NCBI GenBank assembly: GCA_028825365.1
Contig: JAPKAF010000013.1
Coordinates: 1-35,185 of the forward strand
Origin: Flavobacteriaceae bacterium
GTDB taxonomy: Bacteria > Bacteroidota > Bacteroidia > Flavobacteriales > Flavobacteriaceae
Direction of reading: 5' to 3'
DNA: 35,185 bases
Positions 26,139 through 35,185 of the stretch are shown piece by piece (the stretch's first letter is position 1; every line of letters starts with the position of its first letter). The translations under genes were made by a program, and so were the position numbers. The notes under the pieces were generated by a model, which was not told the DNA's origin, did no database searches, and saw nothing but the letters and a program-made list of their open reading frames with translations.

Positions 26139-26672
26139 TTAATGAGATTCTTTTTCAATAATTTTTATTTCTACGGCACCTGATTCTTTAAGGATTTTTT
26201 CTAAATCTTTTAATTTACTCGACGGATCTATTTCCATTAAAAAATGATCATCAGTAGTTCTTTTATCAGGGTTCTCTGCATTTTTAAAGGGCCACATTCT
26301 ACTTCTAAGATAAAATGTAATTACCATTAGGTGGGCAGCAAAAAAAACTGTTAACTCAAACATAATTGGAACAAACGATGGCATATTTTCAATATAACTA
26401 AAGCTTGGCTTTCCTCCAATATCCATCGGCCAATCCTCAATCATAATATAATTCATCATAAGAATAGAAACAGTAAAACCTATGCAACCGTATATAAAGG
26501 AAGCAATAGCAATTCTAGTAGGCTCTAAGCCCATAGCTTTATCTAGCCCATGAACAGGAAAAGGAGTGTAAATTTCTTCGATATGAAACTTTTCATCTTT
26601 AACCATTTTTACAGCAGACAATAAAACATCATCATCATTGTAAATAGCATGAACGAATTTTGAAGACCCCAT
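26139..26672 (-). CDS. actD: Alternative complex III subunit ActD (DUF3341)
   Basis: This 177-residue subunit has a cytoplasmic N-terminal domain (HAIYNDDDVLLSAVKMVKDE) with the conserved IEEIYTPFPVHGLDKAMGL (31-49). Two transmembrane helices (about 54-74 and 104-122) follow, then a charged C-terminal tail. This is the layout of DUF3341/ActD, which packs against ActC and ActF in ACIII. Its ATG overlaps the actC stop by one base (TAATG). The gene order actC-actD-actE supports the call. Confidence 0.9.
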   Translation of the reverse strand: MGSSKFVHAIYNDDDVLLSAVKMVKDEKFHIEEIYTPFPVHGLDKAMGLEPTRIAIASFIYGCIGFTVSILMMNYIMIEDWPMDIGGKPSFSYIENMPSFVPIMFELTVFFAAHLMVITFYLRSRMWPFKNAENPDKRTTDDHFLMEIDPSSKLKDLEKILKESGAVEIKIIEKESH

Positions 26673-28123
26673 TACTTATTTGTTTTTATTATAGAAATTT
26701 TAGAAGTTCTTTTATCAGCACCTGTGCCAACTAAAGATTCTCCAGAATCTCTTAATTTTTTATATTTTTCCCCTGAACTTTTTAATATCGTCTTAACTTC
26801 AGCTTGTGCTATTACAGGAAATGTTCTTGCATACAATAAAAATAACACAAAAAAGAATCCAATCGTACCAATGAAAATTCCTATCTCAACAAATGTTGGT
26901 GAAAACATTGTCCAAGATGAAGGTAAATAATCTCTATGCAATGATGTTACGATAATAACAAACCTCTCAAACCACATTCCTACATTTACTACTATTGAAA
27001 TAAAGAATGAAAACATAATGCTAGTTCTTAATCTTTTAAACCACATAAATTGAGGAGAAAACACATTACAACTCATCATCATCCAATAAGCCCATGCATA
27101 AGGACCTGTAGCTCTATTTAAAAATGCATACTGCTCGTATTCGACTCCAGAGTACCAAGCTATAAATAATTCAGTTATGTAAGCAACCCCTACAATAGAT
27201 CCCGTAATCATAATTACTATATTCATTAGTTCAATATGCTGAACTGTGATATAATCTTCAAGATTACATACTTTTCTCATTATTATCAGTAGAGTATTAA
27301 CCATTGCAAAACCAGAAAATATTGCTCCTGCTACAAAGTAGGGAGGAAATATTGTTGTGTGCCAGCCAGGGATTACTGAAGTAGCAAAATCAAAGGATAC
27401 TATGGTGTGAACTGATAAAACTAAAGGAGTCGCTAACCCAGCTAGGACTAGAGAAACTTCCTCAAATCTTTGCCAGTCTTTGGCTCTTCCCGACCAACCG
27501 AAACTCAATAAACTGTAAATTTTCTTTTGAAAAGGTCTTACTGCTCTATCTCTAATCATTGCAAAATCAGGAAGAAGACCTGTCCACCAAAAAACTAAAG
27601 AAACTGATAAATATGTTGAAATAGCAAAAACATCCCAAAGTAAAGGAGAATTAAAATTAACCCATAATGAACCAAACTGGTTAGGTATTGGTAATACCCA
27701 GTATGCTAGCCATGGTCTTCCCATGTGTATAACTGGAAATAATCCTGCTTGAATTACTGAGAAAATTGTCATTGCTTCAGCAGACCTGTTAATTGCCATT
27801 CTCCATTTTTGTCTGAAGATTAATAAAACAGCAGAAATTAGAGTACCTGCGTGACCAATACCTACCCACCAGACAAAGTTTGTAATATCCCATGCCCATC
27901 CAACAGTTTTATTTAATCCCCATACTCCGATACCTGTAGAAATAGTATAAACCATGCAACCTATCCCCCATAAAAATGCAAGTAGAGCTAATGAGAATAC
28001 AATCCACCATTGTTTATTTGCTTGCCCCTCAACAGGTCTTGCAATATCAACAGAAACATCATGATATGATTTTTCCCCTGTTACTAATGGTCTTCTAATA
28101 GGTGCTTCGTAATGAGACGCCAT
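26672..28123 (-). CDS. actC: Alternative complex III subunit ActC (NrfD-like)
   Basis: Polytopic NrfD/PsrC-type membrane subunit of ACIII that forms the quinol-binding site next to the ActB iron-sulfur domain. The 483-residue protein has about ten helices. Family-like segments include FVWWVGIGHAGTLISAVLL (84-102), FPVIHMGRPWLAYWVLP and VVSFDFATSVIPGWHTTIFP. The C-terminal 40 residues are basic and cytoplasmic. It begins 12 nt after actB and overlaps actD by one base. Confidence 0.93.
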   Translation of the reverse strand: MASHYEAPIRRPLVTGEKSYHDVSVDIARPVEGQANKQWWIVFSLALLAFLWGIGCMVYTISTGIGVWGLNKTVGWAWDITNFVWWVGIGHAGTLISAVLLIFRQKWRMAINRSAEAMTIFSVIQAGLFPVIHMGRPWLAYWVLPIPNQFGSLWVNFNSPLLWDVFAISTYLSVSLVFWWTGLLPDFAMIRDRAVRPFQKKIYSLLSFGWSGRAKDWQRFEEVSLVLAGLATPLVLSVHTIVSFDFATSVIPGWHTTIFPPYFVAGAIFSGFAMVNTLLIIMRKVCNLEDYITVQHIELMNIVIMITGSIVGVAYITELFIAWYSGVEYEQYAFLNRATGPYAWAYWMMMSCNVFSPQFMWFKRLRTSIMFSFFISIVVNVGMWFERFVIIVTSLHRDYLPSSWTMFSPTFVEIGIFIGTIGFFFVLFLLYARTFPVIAQAEVKTILKSSGEKYKKLRDSGESLVGTGADKRTSKISIIKTNK

Positions 28124-28135
28124 AATACTATATTA

Positions 28136-31100
28136 TTAACTATTTTTATTATTTCTAACTTTAACTTGATACACTACATTTGGTTTTGTACCAACAGTGT
28201 CCAACAAGTGATAAGCTCGATCATCTTTAATTAAACTTGATATTGGACTTTCTTCTTCATTTATATCTCCAAATCTCATAGCGCCACTACTACAAGCAGC
28301 AGAGCACGCACATGAATCATTGAATTCTCCCTTTGATACTGGTCGACCTTCAACCTTAGCTTTTAAAATTACAGCCTGAGTAGTTTGTATACAGAAAGAA
28401 CATTTTTCCATAACTCCTCTAGATCTAACAGTAACATCTGGGTTTAAAACCATTCTTCCAAGATCATCATTCATGTGATAATCAAATTCATCGTTCTCAT
28501 TGTATAAGAACCAATTAAACCTTCTAACTTTGTAAGGGCAATTGTTAGCACAATACCTAGTACCAACACACCTGTTGTATGTCATTTGATTCTGCCCTTG
28601 TCTACCATGAGTAGTTGCCGCTACAGGACATACTGTTTCACAAGGAGCATGATTACAATGTTGACACATTATAGGCTGAAAAGCAACTTGCGGATTTTCA
28701 GAGGGGTCTTCCATTTCTTTAAACGTGGATAAAGAACTCCCTAGGCCACTAATATTATCTTTTTTAATATCATCACTTTCAAAAGAATCTTCTGACGAAT
28801 AATATCTATCTATTCTAAGCCAGTGCATATCACGACTTTTTCTAATTTCACTTTTACCTACTACTGGCACATTGTTTTCTGCATGACATGCAATAACACA
28901 AGCTCCACAACCTGTACAAGCATTTAAGTCAATTGACAGGTTAAAATGATGACCAATAGATCTGTCAAATTCATCCCACAAATCAACAGATGGGGATGAT
29001 ACAGGAGTTTCTTCATGATTTAAAGAAACTACTGCTTCTGGATTCCAGACATTAGAATCTTTAGTATTAAAAATTTCAAGGTTTGTTTCTTTTATAATAT
29101 CTCCTCTACCCATTAAAGTATTGTGAAGCTGAACACATGCAAACTCATGAATTTCATCAGTTGCAGTGATTTTAATTGACTGGACAGAATTAGAACCTTT
29201 AAATAGTTCATATCCACTAACACCAGTCATCATAACCTCTTTAATTCCTCTTTTTCTTCCGTACCCAAAAGAAAGTCCAACAGTACCTTTGGCCTGTCCA
29301 GGCTGAATCATAACAGGCACTTTAAGTTCTCTATCATCTAAAGTTATGATAGCATATTTACCATTTAATCCACCATCAGCACCATTTTTACTTTGATTAA
29401 AAAAGGTAGATGGTTCTAGATAAAGGTTTAAATTTTTTGCATCAGCTTCTGAAATAGTTAAATAATTATCCCAAGTAGTTCTGGTAATAGGGTCAGGGAA
29501 TTCTTGAAGCCATGGATTATTAGCACATTGTCCATCTCCCATACCTGTTTTTGAGTAAAGGTTTAGTTCAAATGTGTTTTCTGGTTTAACTTCAATTGCA
29601 CTAGCTAGCGATGAAATAGAAGCAAAAGAATTATTTTTTTTACTTATAAAACTTGATCTAGAATTAGTGGATTTTTTATTTTCATATATTCCATCATGTA
29701 ATGCTTCATTCCAAGTTTTAACAGATAATATATTTTTTTTCCAATTAGATTTTAAGTAATCGTGAAATGTAGTGCTATTATTATTCCATAATAATAATAT
29801 TTCTTGAAACTGCTTAGTATCAAAAATAGGTCTTATGGTTGGTTGGGTAATCGAATACTCCCCTTTGGTCATTTCAGCATCTCCCCAAGATTCTAAATAA
29901 TGTGGTGAGGCAGCAAGATAACTTACATACTGAGCTGTTTCATCATTTTTCATTGAGAATAATACCGACAACTCTGTTTTTTTCAAACCTTCAATGAAAG
30001 AGTTTGAGTTAGATAAAGTATAAACCGGATTAACACCAGACATAATGATAGCTCCAACCTTGTCATTATTCATGTCAATAATTAGCTTCTCAACATCTTT
30101 ATCGTTCCCTTGTCTTGTAAGTATGGTTTTGTTAGGCTGAAAAGCTTCGGAATTTAATTTTTGGTTAATCTCTAGGACTAAACTTTGGTAATCAAAATCT
30201 TGTATTCCAGAAACAACTACCGGGTTTTTACTCAGCAATAATTCACTCATTAAATTATTAACGACTGTAGTAAGTTTATCACTTAATTTAATCTCAGATA
30301 TTTTATTAAATAGTTTTGAATAAATTGATAACAAAACTAATTTTTGATCATTTTGATTTGTTGGATATCTATTATCGGCATTAGCACCAGTTAAAGACAT
30401 ATTAGCCTCAAAATGAACATGCCTTGACATTTTACCTTTTATAGGTATCCTAGATTTCCCATAGTTAGAGTCAAAACCACCACCTTGCCAGTCCCCTAAT
30501 ATATCAGCACCTACTGATAAAATAAAATCTGATTTTGAGAAATCATAATTTGCTAAACCTCTAATTCCATATTTAGCCTGGTATGCATCTAAAGCAGCTG
30601 ATTCTGAGATAGCATCATACACAATATGTTTTGTGTTTGGATAATTTTCTTTAAATTCTTTTATTAACTTATAAGTGGATGGACTTGCAAAAGTCTGGGT
30701 TAAAAAGACGATTGACTTTGAACTATTTCTTAATAAGTTTAATTTTTTCTTAGTATCATTATTAAACTCAATCCAAGAACTTTCCTCTTGATTTTTAAAT
30801 GGCTTAGCTAGTCTAAAGCTATCATACAAATCTAATACAGAAGCTTGAACTCTGGCATTAGCGGATGCAGATATAGGTGCTAATTTATTTTTTTCAATCT
30901 TTATCGGTCTACCCTCTCTTGTTTTAATTAAAACATTAGCAAAGTCATAACCATTAGCTATAGTAGTAGCATAATAATTAGCTACTCCAGGAATTATTTC
31001 TTCTGGCTGAACAACGTAAGGGATTGATTTAATTACTGGGCCTTCACAAGCAGCTAAAGAAGCAGCTGCAGTACTAAAACCAACAAACTTTAGAAAATCT

Positions 31101-31267
31101 CTTCTAGTAGTTGAAGACTCTGACATACTTTTATCATCACCTAAAAATTCGTCAACAGGAATCTCTTCAATAAACTCTTTTTGTTCTAAAGACTCTATAG
31201 CATTGTTATTTAGCGGATTTAAGTCTGCTAAATTTTTCCAATATTTCTTATTCTTATTTGATGACAT
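28136..31267 (-). CDS. actB: Alternative complex III subunit ActB (molybdopterin-like plus ferredoxin domains)
   Basis: Large periplasmic subunit of ACIII holding its iron-sulfur chain. The 1043-residue protein has a TAT signal TTRRDFLKFVGFSTAAAS (53-70) directly before a lipobox-like LAAC (C74). A molybdopterin-oxidoreductase-like region (about 80-700) follows, lacking an obvious N-terminal FeS motif. A four-cluster ferredoxin region (about 775-1005) has cysteines at 784/787/790/794, 868/871/876/880, 900/906/910, 956/959 and 986/988/992. In characterised ActB proteins the molybdopterin-like domain binds no cofactor and the C-terminal part holds three [4Fe-4S] and one [3Fe-4S] cluster. The last cysteine group is followed by SSGAM instead of the usual proline. 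It starts 20 nt after actA. Confidence 0.93.
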   Translation of the reverse strand: MSSNKNKKYWKNLADLNPLNNNAIESLEQKEFIEEIPVDEFLGDDKSMSESSTTRRDFLKFVGFSTAAASLAACEGPVIKSIPYVVQPEEIIPGVANYYATTIANGYDFANVLIKTREGRPIKIEKNKLAPISASANARVQASVLDLYDSFRLAKPFKNQEESSWIEFNNDTKKKLNLLRNSSKSIVFLTQTFASPSTYKLIKEFKENYPNTKHIVYDAISESAALDAYQAKYGIRGLANYDFSKSDFILSVGADILGDWQGGGFDSNYGKSRIPIKGKMSRHVHFEANMSLTGANADNRYPTNQNDQKLVLLSIYSKLFNKISEIKLSDKLTTVVNNLMSELLLSKNPVVVSGIQDFDYQSLVLEINQKLNSEAFQPNKTILTRQGNDKDVEKLIIDMNNDKVGAIIMSGVNPVYTLSNSNSFIEGLKKTELSVLFSMKNDETAQYVSYLAASPHYLESWGDAEMTKGEYSITQPTIRPIFDTKQFQEILLLWNNNSTTFHDYLKSNWKKNILSVKTWNEALHDGIYENKKSTNSRSSFISKKNNSFASISSLASAIEVKPENTFELNLYSKTGMGDGQCANNPWLQEFPDPITRTTWDNYLTISEADAKNLNLYLEPSTFFNQSKNGADGGLNGKYAIITLDDRELKVPVMIQPGQAKGTVGLSFGYGRKRGIKEVMMTGVSGYELFKGSNSVQSIKITATDEIHEFACVQLHNTLMGRGDIIKETNLEIFNTKDSNVWNPEAVVSLNHEETPVSSPSVDLWDEFDRSIGHHFNLSIDLNACTGCGACVIACHAENNVPVVGKSEIRKSRDMHWLRIDRYYSSEDSFESDDIKKDNISGLGSSLSTFKEMEDPSENPQVAFQPIMCQHCNHAPCETVCPVAATTHGRQGQNQMTYNRCVGTRYCANNCPYKVRRFNWFLYNENDEFDYHMNDDLGRMVLNPDVTVRSRGVMEKCSFCIQTTQAVILKAKVEGRPVSKGEFNDSCACSAACSSGAMRFGDINEEESPISSLIKDDRAYHLLDTVGTKPNVVYQVKVRNNKNS

Positions 31268-31287
31268 AAATAATTATATATAAAATA

Positions 31288-32622
31288 TTAATAATGGCAT
31301 TTACCACATTCTAATCCACCCATTTGAGCAGCAGTTAACTTATCAACTCCATACTTCTTGGATAACTGTTCATGAATCTTTTCGTAATACTGATTGTCTT
31401 TAACTTTAACATTCGTTTCACGATGGCAATTAATACACCAACCCATCGTTAAAGGAGAATATTGATACATTATCTCCATTTCTTCAACTGGTCCGTGACA
31501 AGTTTGACATTCAATACCAGCAACAGAAACGTGTTGCGCATGATTAAAGTATGCAAAGTCAGGGAGATTATGGATTCTAACCCACTTGACAGCTTGTGTT
31601 TCACCAGTGTACTCTTGAGATTCGTCATCCCATCCAACAGCTTTGTATAGTTTTTGGATTTCAGCATCATAAAATTCTTTTGAGTACTCTTCAGTAGTTT
31701 CGCCGTTATATTCATAAATAGATTTATGACAGTTCATACAAACATTTAATGATGGTATTCCAGAGTGCTTACTAACACGAGCAGAAGAATGACAATACTT
31801 ACAGTCAATTTCATTATCACCTGCATGAATTTTATGAGAGTAGTGAATAGGTTGAACAGGCTCATAGCCTTGATTAACTCCAATCTGCATAAGAAATCCG
31901 TACACAAAATAGGCACTAACGAGCAACATTAAAATAGCACTACACAGTAATAGAAATTGATTATCTACAAATGCTTTCCAAAGTGGTTTTCTAGTCGATA
32001 TTTTTTTGGTAGGTAATTCTATATTGCTTTCAACAGCAAACCTTCTAAGGGTTTTGTTCACTAAAAATAGCCCAAGCGCTAAAAGCAAGAAAACAAAAGC
32101 AAATGCACCTAATATAATTTCATTAGAAATTCCATTAGAATTATTTTCATTTCCAACTGCAACTTCAGTTATTTTAACAACGGGAACAGCTTTTTCTTGT
32201 GCTGTGTAAGACAGTATATTATCAATTTCAGAATCAGAAAGCTGAGGAAATGCAGTCATTGCAGAACCATTATATTCGGCATAGATTTTATTGGCATAAT
32301 CATCTCCAGATTTGATTAAAGATGCACTATTTCTAATCCAAGAATACATCCATTCTTTATCTAATCCTTCATCATTGTATAATCTTTTTTCAACACCCCT
32401 AAGAGCTGGGCCAGTCATTTTTTTGTCAAGCTTGTGACAAGCTGCACAATTAGAGTTAAATAGAGCTTTTCCTTTAACCGGGTCTAATTCTTGAGCAAAA
32501 GTGGAGGTATTAAAAATAAATACTAAAGCAAGTAGTATTTTTCCAGCAAGGTTGTATAAAAAATTTGTTGAATTTTTAATAGAGTAAAATTTAGAGTTTA
32601 CTTTTTTATATTTTTTGTTCAT
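31288..32622 (-). CDS. actA: Alternative complex III multihaem cytochrome subunit ActA with N-terminal cytochrome c domain
   Basis: First gene of the ACIII operon. The 444 residues contain six CxxCH haem sites: CAACH (59-63), CKYCH (274-278), CMNCH (295-299), CQTCH (372-376), CINCH (396-400) and CGKCH (439-443). The last five form the pentahaem ActA core. The first belongs to a separate mono-haem domain (about 45-145) behind a signal peptide ending TFAQ. Two hydrophobic segments (about 168-188 and 223-245) lie between the two parts. Such an N-terminal cytochrome extension is, as I recall, usual in Bacteroidota ActA and absent from the founding Chloroflexota type. The protein ends one residue after the final haem motif. 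A -7-like box lies about 34 nt upstream. Confidence 0.92.
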   Translation of the reverse strand: MNKKYKKVNSKFYSIKNSTNFLYNLAGKILLALVFIFNTSTFAQELDPVKGKALFNSNCAACHKLDKKMTGPALRGVEKRLYNDEGLDKEWMYSWIRNSASLIKSGDDYANKIYAEYNGSAMTAFPQLSDSEIDNILSYTAQEKAVPVVKITEVAVGNENNSNGISNEIILGAFAFVFLLLALGLFLVNKTLRRFAVESNIELPTKKISTRKPLWKAFVDNQFLLLCSAILMLLVSAYFVYGFLMQIGVNQGYEPVQPIHYSHKIHAGDNEIDCKYCHSSARVSKHSGIPSLNVCMNCHKSIYEYNGETTEEYSKEFYDAEIQKLYKAVGWDDESQEYTGETQAVKWVRIHNLPDFAYFNHAQHVSVAGIECQTCHGPVEEMEIMYQYSPLTMGWCINCHRETNVKVKDNQYYEKIHEQLSKKYGVDKLTAAQMGGLECGKCHY

Positions 32623-32655
32623 TCAAAAGAAAAAATCGTTCATAAAAATCAAGCA

Positions 32656-32663
32656 CAAAAATA
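32656..32663 (-). promoter_or_regulatory. actA: Possible -7 box before actA
   Basis: TATTTTTG on the minus strand fits TAnnTTTG and ends 33 nt before the actA ATG (32622), leaving a leader of about 26 nt. No TTG lies 17-23 nt upstream, so only half of the consensus is present. The 175-nt divergent gap (32623-32797) is the only place for an operon promoter. Confidence 0.38.
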
Positions 32664-32768
32664 ACACATATAGACGATTATTTAATGATCACATATACTA
32701 ATTTTTTTTTAAAATTATAATTTATAAACATTCTAAATAATAAATCTAGAGCTTATCAAAAATAACTA

Positions 32769-32776
32769 TACATTTG
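32769..32776 (+). promoter_or_regulatory. Possible -7 box before the SPOR-domain gene
   Basis: TACATTTG on the plus strand fits TAnnTTTG and ends 21 nt before the ATG at 32798. A matching -33 TTG is missing at the expected distance. The rest of the 175-nt divergent gap is AT-rich sequence in which I see no other element. Confidence 0.4.
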
Positions 32777-32797
32777 TAGTTCAAAAATACTTAAAAA

Positions 32798-33199
32798 ATG
32801 GATAGGATAATTATTTACTTGTGTATATTTATTAGCTGTCAATTCTCTTATTCACAGTCTGATTTAATACAAATAAAACAAAATCCTAAAATCGATACCT
32901 TAATAAAACTAAAGAAAGAATTGAATAAGAACTTATTCAACTTGAAAATCCAAATATTTAGTGGGAAAAGAGATAAAGCTTTAGAGCTAATCAGCAAGCA
33001 TACAAAAAACAACTACCCAGGTAGTAAAATAAAGCTTGTCTACGAAACACCAAATTATAAAGTTTGGGTGGGTGATTTTTTTACACAACTCCAAGCAGAC
33101 AGAAAATTACTGTTGATTAAAAAAACGTATCCTGAGGCTTTTATATTTAGGCCAAAACCTAAAGTTCAGAACGAAGAAGTAGATTTAGAAAAAATTTAA
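32798..33199 (+). CDS. Small secreted SPOR-domain protein
   Basis: This 133-residue protein has an N-terminal signal peptide (about 1-19, ending FSYSQ) and a single SPOR domain (about 48-121). The domain shows NLKIQIFSGKRDKALELI, then the second repeat with YKVWVGDFFTQLQADRKLL and the closing strand YPEAFIFRPKP. SPOR domains bind glycan strands denuded of stem peptides, mainly at division sites. This protein has little beyond the domain, so it is probably periplasmic. It is the only plus-strand gene in the window, divergent from actA and convergent with infB, with 8 nt between the two stop codons. Confidence 0.82.
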   Translation: MDRIIIYLCIFISCQFSYSQSDLIQIKQNPKIDTLIKLKKELNKNLFNLKIQIFSGKRDKALELISKHTKNNYPGSKIKLVYETPNYKVWVGDFFTQLQADRKLLLIKKTYPEAFIFRPKPKVQNEEVDLEKI

Positions 33200-33207
33200 A
33201 CAATAAA

Positions 33208-35185
33208 CTATTTAAGTTTTTTCTTAATTTCTACTTGCTGGAAACCTTCAATAACATCCCCTTCTTTTAGGTCGTTATAGTTTTTAATTTGTATTCCACA
33301 ATCATAACCTTTTGCAACTTCTTTAGCATCATCTTTAAATCTTTTTAATGAAGTTAATTCACCAGAGAAAACTACAATACCATCGCGAATAAGTCTTATT
33401 CCACAATTTCTAAATATTTTACCAGTAGTGACCATACATCCTGCAATAGTTCCAATTTTCGATATCTTAAATGTTTCTCTCACTTCGGCAGTACCAGTAA
33501 TTTCTTCTTTGAAATCTGGCGATAACATACCCTCCATGGCATCTTTAAGGTCGTTTATAGCATCATAAATTATTGAGTACATTCTAATATCAATTTCTTC
33601 TTTATCTGCAATTTGTTTGGAGTTTCCAGTCGGCCTAACATTAAACCCAATTATTATTGCATCTGAAGCGGAAGCCAATAAGACATCACTTTCAGTTATC
33701 GCTCCTACTCCTTTGTGAATAATATTTACCTGTATTTCTTCAGTTGATAATTTTTGGAAGGAATCTGTTAATGCCTCAACCGAACCATCTACATCACCCT
33801 TAAGGATAATATTTAGTTCTTTAAAGTCTCCTAAAGCGATTCTTCTACCAATTTCATCCAAAGTAATATGTCGTTGTGTTCTAACTGACTGCTCTCTTTG
33901 TAACTGAGTTCTTTTCACTGCAATTTGTTTAGCCTCTCTTTCATCAGCAAAGACAGTAAACTTGTCACCAGCTTGTGGAGCGCCATCTAAACCAAGAATT
34001 GAGATTGGAGAGGATGGGCCTACACTTTCAACGTTGTTCCCTCTTTCATCTTGCATAGCTTTGACTTTACCACTATTTTTTCCAGCAAGAACAAAGTCAC
34101 CAATTTTTAATGTACCTGTTTGCACAAGAATAGTGGAAACATATCCTCGACCTTTATCTAAAAAGGCTTCAACAACTGTTCCAGAAGATGCTCTGTCTGG
34201 ATTGGCCTTAAGCTCTAAAAGCTCAGCCTCTAATAAAACTTTCTCTAACAAATCGTCCACACCATCACCCTTTAGAGCTGATATGTCGTGAGATTGGATT
34301 TTACCTCCCCAATCTTCAACTAATAAATTCATTTGCGAAAGACCTTCTTTTATCTTATCTGGATTTGCAGTTGGTCTATCCATTTTATTGATCGCAAAAA
34401 CTATAGGGACTCCCGCAGCTTGAGCGTGTGAAATAGCCTCTTTAGTTTGTGGCATAATATCATCATCTGCTGCAATAACAATTATTGCTAAATCAGTTAC
34501 TTGCGCTCCTCTTGCCCTCATTGCAGTAAATGCCTCGTGACCAGGAGTATCAAGAAAAGTAATTTTTTGTCCACTAGATAGCACTACACTATAAGCTCCT
34601 ATGTGTTGAGTAATACCACCTGATTCTCCTGCAATTACATTTTCTTTTCTAATATAATCTAATAAAGAAGTTTTTCCATGATCAACATGACCCATAACTG
34701 TAACAATTGGAGCTCTAGGTTTTAGGTCCTCTTCTGAATCTACGATTTCTTCAATTGATTCTTCAATATCTGCAGTTACAAACTCAACACTATAGCCAAA
34801 CTCTTCAGCTACAATACTAAGCGTTTCTGCATCTAATCGCTGATTCATTGTTACCATCATCCCAAGGGTCATACATGCAGAAATAATTTCAGTAACAGAA
34901 ACATCCATCATTGTAGCTACCTCACTTGCAGTAACAAATTCAGTTACCTTAAGTAACTTACTTTCAGCCTCAACGTTGGCTTGTTCATCTTCAGTTTTTT
35001 GTTTGTGTTGGTCTCTTTTATCTTTTCTGTATTTAGCAGCCTTACCTTTTGAGCTTTTCCCTTGAAGTTTTTCAAGAGTTTCTCTAACTTGCTTTTGCAC
35101 TTCTTCAGCACTAGGCTCTTCTCTTGTAGATGGAGAAGATTTAGCTTTAATATTAGCCTTTTGAACTGGCCTTTGACCTGGTCTT
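33208..35185 (-). CDS. infB: Translation initiation factor IF-2, 5' end beyond window
   Basis: GTPase that places fMet-tRNA on the 30S subunit. The frame is open to the right edge, so the N-terminus is missing, probably about 250-300 residues given the usual flavobacterial length. A GTG at 35098-35100 is an internal valine codon, not a start, because the coding frame continues upstream ([20 protein letters not shown]). Visible are a basic lysine-rich stretch, the IF2-N domain ([20 protein letters not shown]), G1 GHVDHGKT (34669-34692), G3 DTPGHE, G4 NKMD, and domains II-IV including the fMet-tRNA-binding C-terminal domain. It is convergent with the SPOR gene. Confidence 0.97.
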   Translation of the reverse strand, partial: RPGQRPVQKANIKAKSSPSTREEPSAEEVQKQVRETLEKLQGKSSKGKAAKYRKDKRDQHKQKTEDEQANVEAESKLLKVTEFVTASEVATMMDVSVTEIISACMTLGMMVTMNQRLDAETLSIVAEEFGYSVEFVTADIEESIEEIVDSEEDLKPRAPIVTVMGHVDHGKTSLLDYIRKENVIAGESGGITQHIGAYSVVLSSGQKITFLDTPGHEAFTAMRARGAQVTDLAIIVIAADDDIMPQTKEAISHAQAAGVPIVFAINKMDRPTANPDKIKEGLSQMNLLVEDWGGKIQSHDISALKGDGVDDLLEKVLLEAELLELKANPDRASSGTVVEAFLDKGRGYVSTILVQTGTLKIGDFVLAGKNSGKVKAMQDERGNNVESVGPSSPISILGLDGAPQAGDKFTVFADEREAKQIAVKRTQLQREQSVRTQRHITLDEIGRRIALGDFKELNIILKGDVDGSVEALTDSFQKLSTEEIQVNIIHKGVGAITESDVLLASASDAIIIGFNVRPTGNSKQIADKEEIDIRMYSIIYDAINDLKDAMEGMLSPDFKEEITGTAEVRETFKISKIGTIAGCMVTTGKIFRNCGIRLIRDGIVVFSGELTSLKRFKDDAKEVAKGYDCGIQIKNYNDLKEGDVIEGFQQVEIKKKLK

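Noticed and set aside
33962-34291. Plus-strand open frame of 109 codons inside infB
   Set aside because: Antisense to conserved IF-2 domains; Ser/Pro/Thr-rich translation typical of an antisense shadow.
35098-35100. GTG as a start for IF-2
   Set aside because: The frame continues upstream to the window edge with typical IF-2 sequence, so this codon is internal.
1-35185. Search for CRISPR arrays, insertion sequences, prophage genes, tRNA and rRNA
   Set aside because: No regularly spaced repeats, transposase or integrase motifs, or tRNA/rRNA-like stretches were seen by eye. The gaps are short and AT-rich.

Overview
This AT-rich window looks like the chromosome of a marine-type member of the Bacteroidota, class Flavobacteriia. 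The support is the large SprA translocon of the type 9 secretion system, a complete alternative complex III (ActA-F) next to an A1-type haem-copper oxidase, and promoter-like sites of the Bacteroidota form (TTG, about 19 nt, TAnnTTTG). Every gene except one small SPOR-domain gene is on the minus strand, so the text follows transcription from high to low coordinates.

The right end (33208-35185) is the 3' part of infB, convergent with the SPOR-domain gene (32798-33199). Next comes the respiratory operon actA-actB-actC-actD-actE-actF-coxB-coxA (32622 down to 21341). It encodes a quinol-oxidising multihaem/iron-sulfur complex followed by cytochrome oxidase subunits II and I, and ends at a clear intrinsic terminator (about 21287-21320). 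After it lie ruvB-queG, then a run maeB-ruvA-sprA-gcvH-vanZ-tonB with very short or overlapping junctions. This run mixes carbon metabolism, Holliday-junction processing, T9SS export, glycine cleavage and TonB energisation.

A second oxidase operon starts at ctaB behind a good promoter (7583-7613). It carries haem O synthase, two subunit III genes, a subunit IV, a cysteine-free SCO-like protein, a true SCO1/SenC copper chaperone, a DUF420 protein, a 69-residue CxxC membrane protein and finally a flavin monooxygenase. This operon completes and matures the oxidase whose subunits I and II are encoded about 14 kb upstream. The left end holds a lipocalin-like secreted protein with its own promoter and a HAAS-domain membrane protein cut by the window edge.

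Most of the window is conserved core chromosome. I see no CRISPR array, insertion sequence, prophage, tRNA or rRNA. The least explained parts are the cysteine-free SCO paralogue, the small CAMC-motif protein, a hydrophilic insertion of about 118 residues in subunit III, and the absence of a usable ATG for sprA, queG, vanZ and the monooxygenase.
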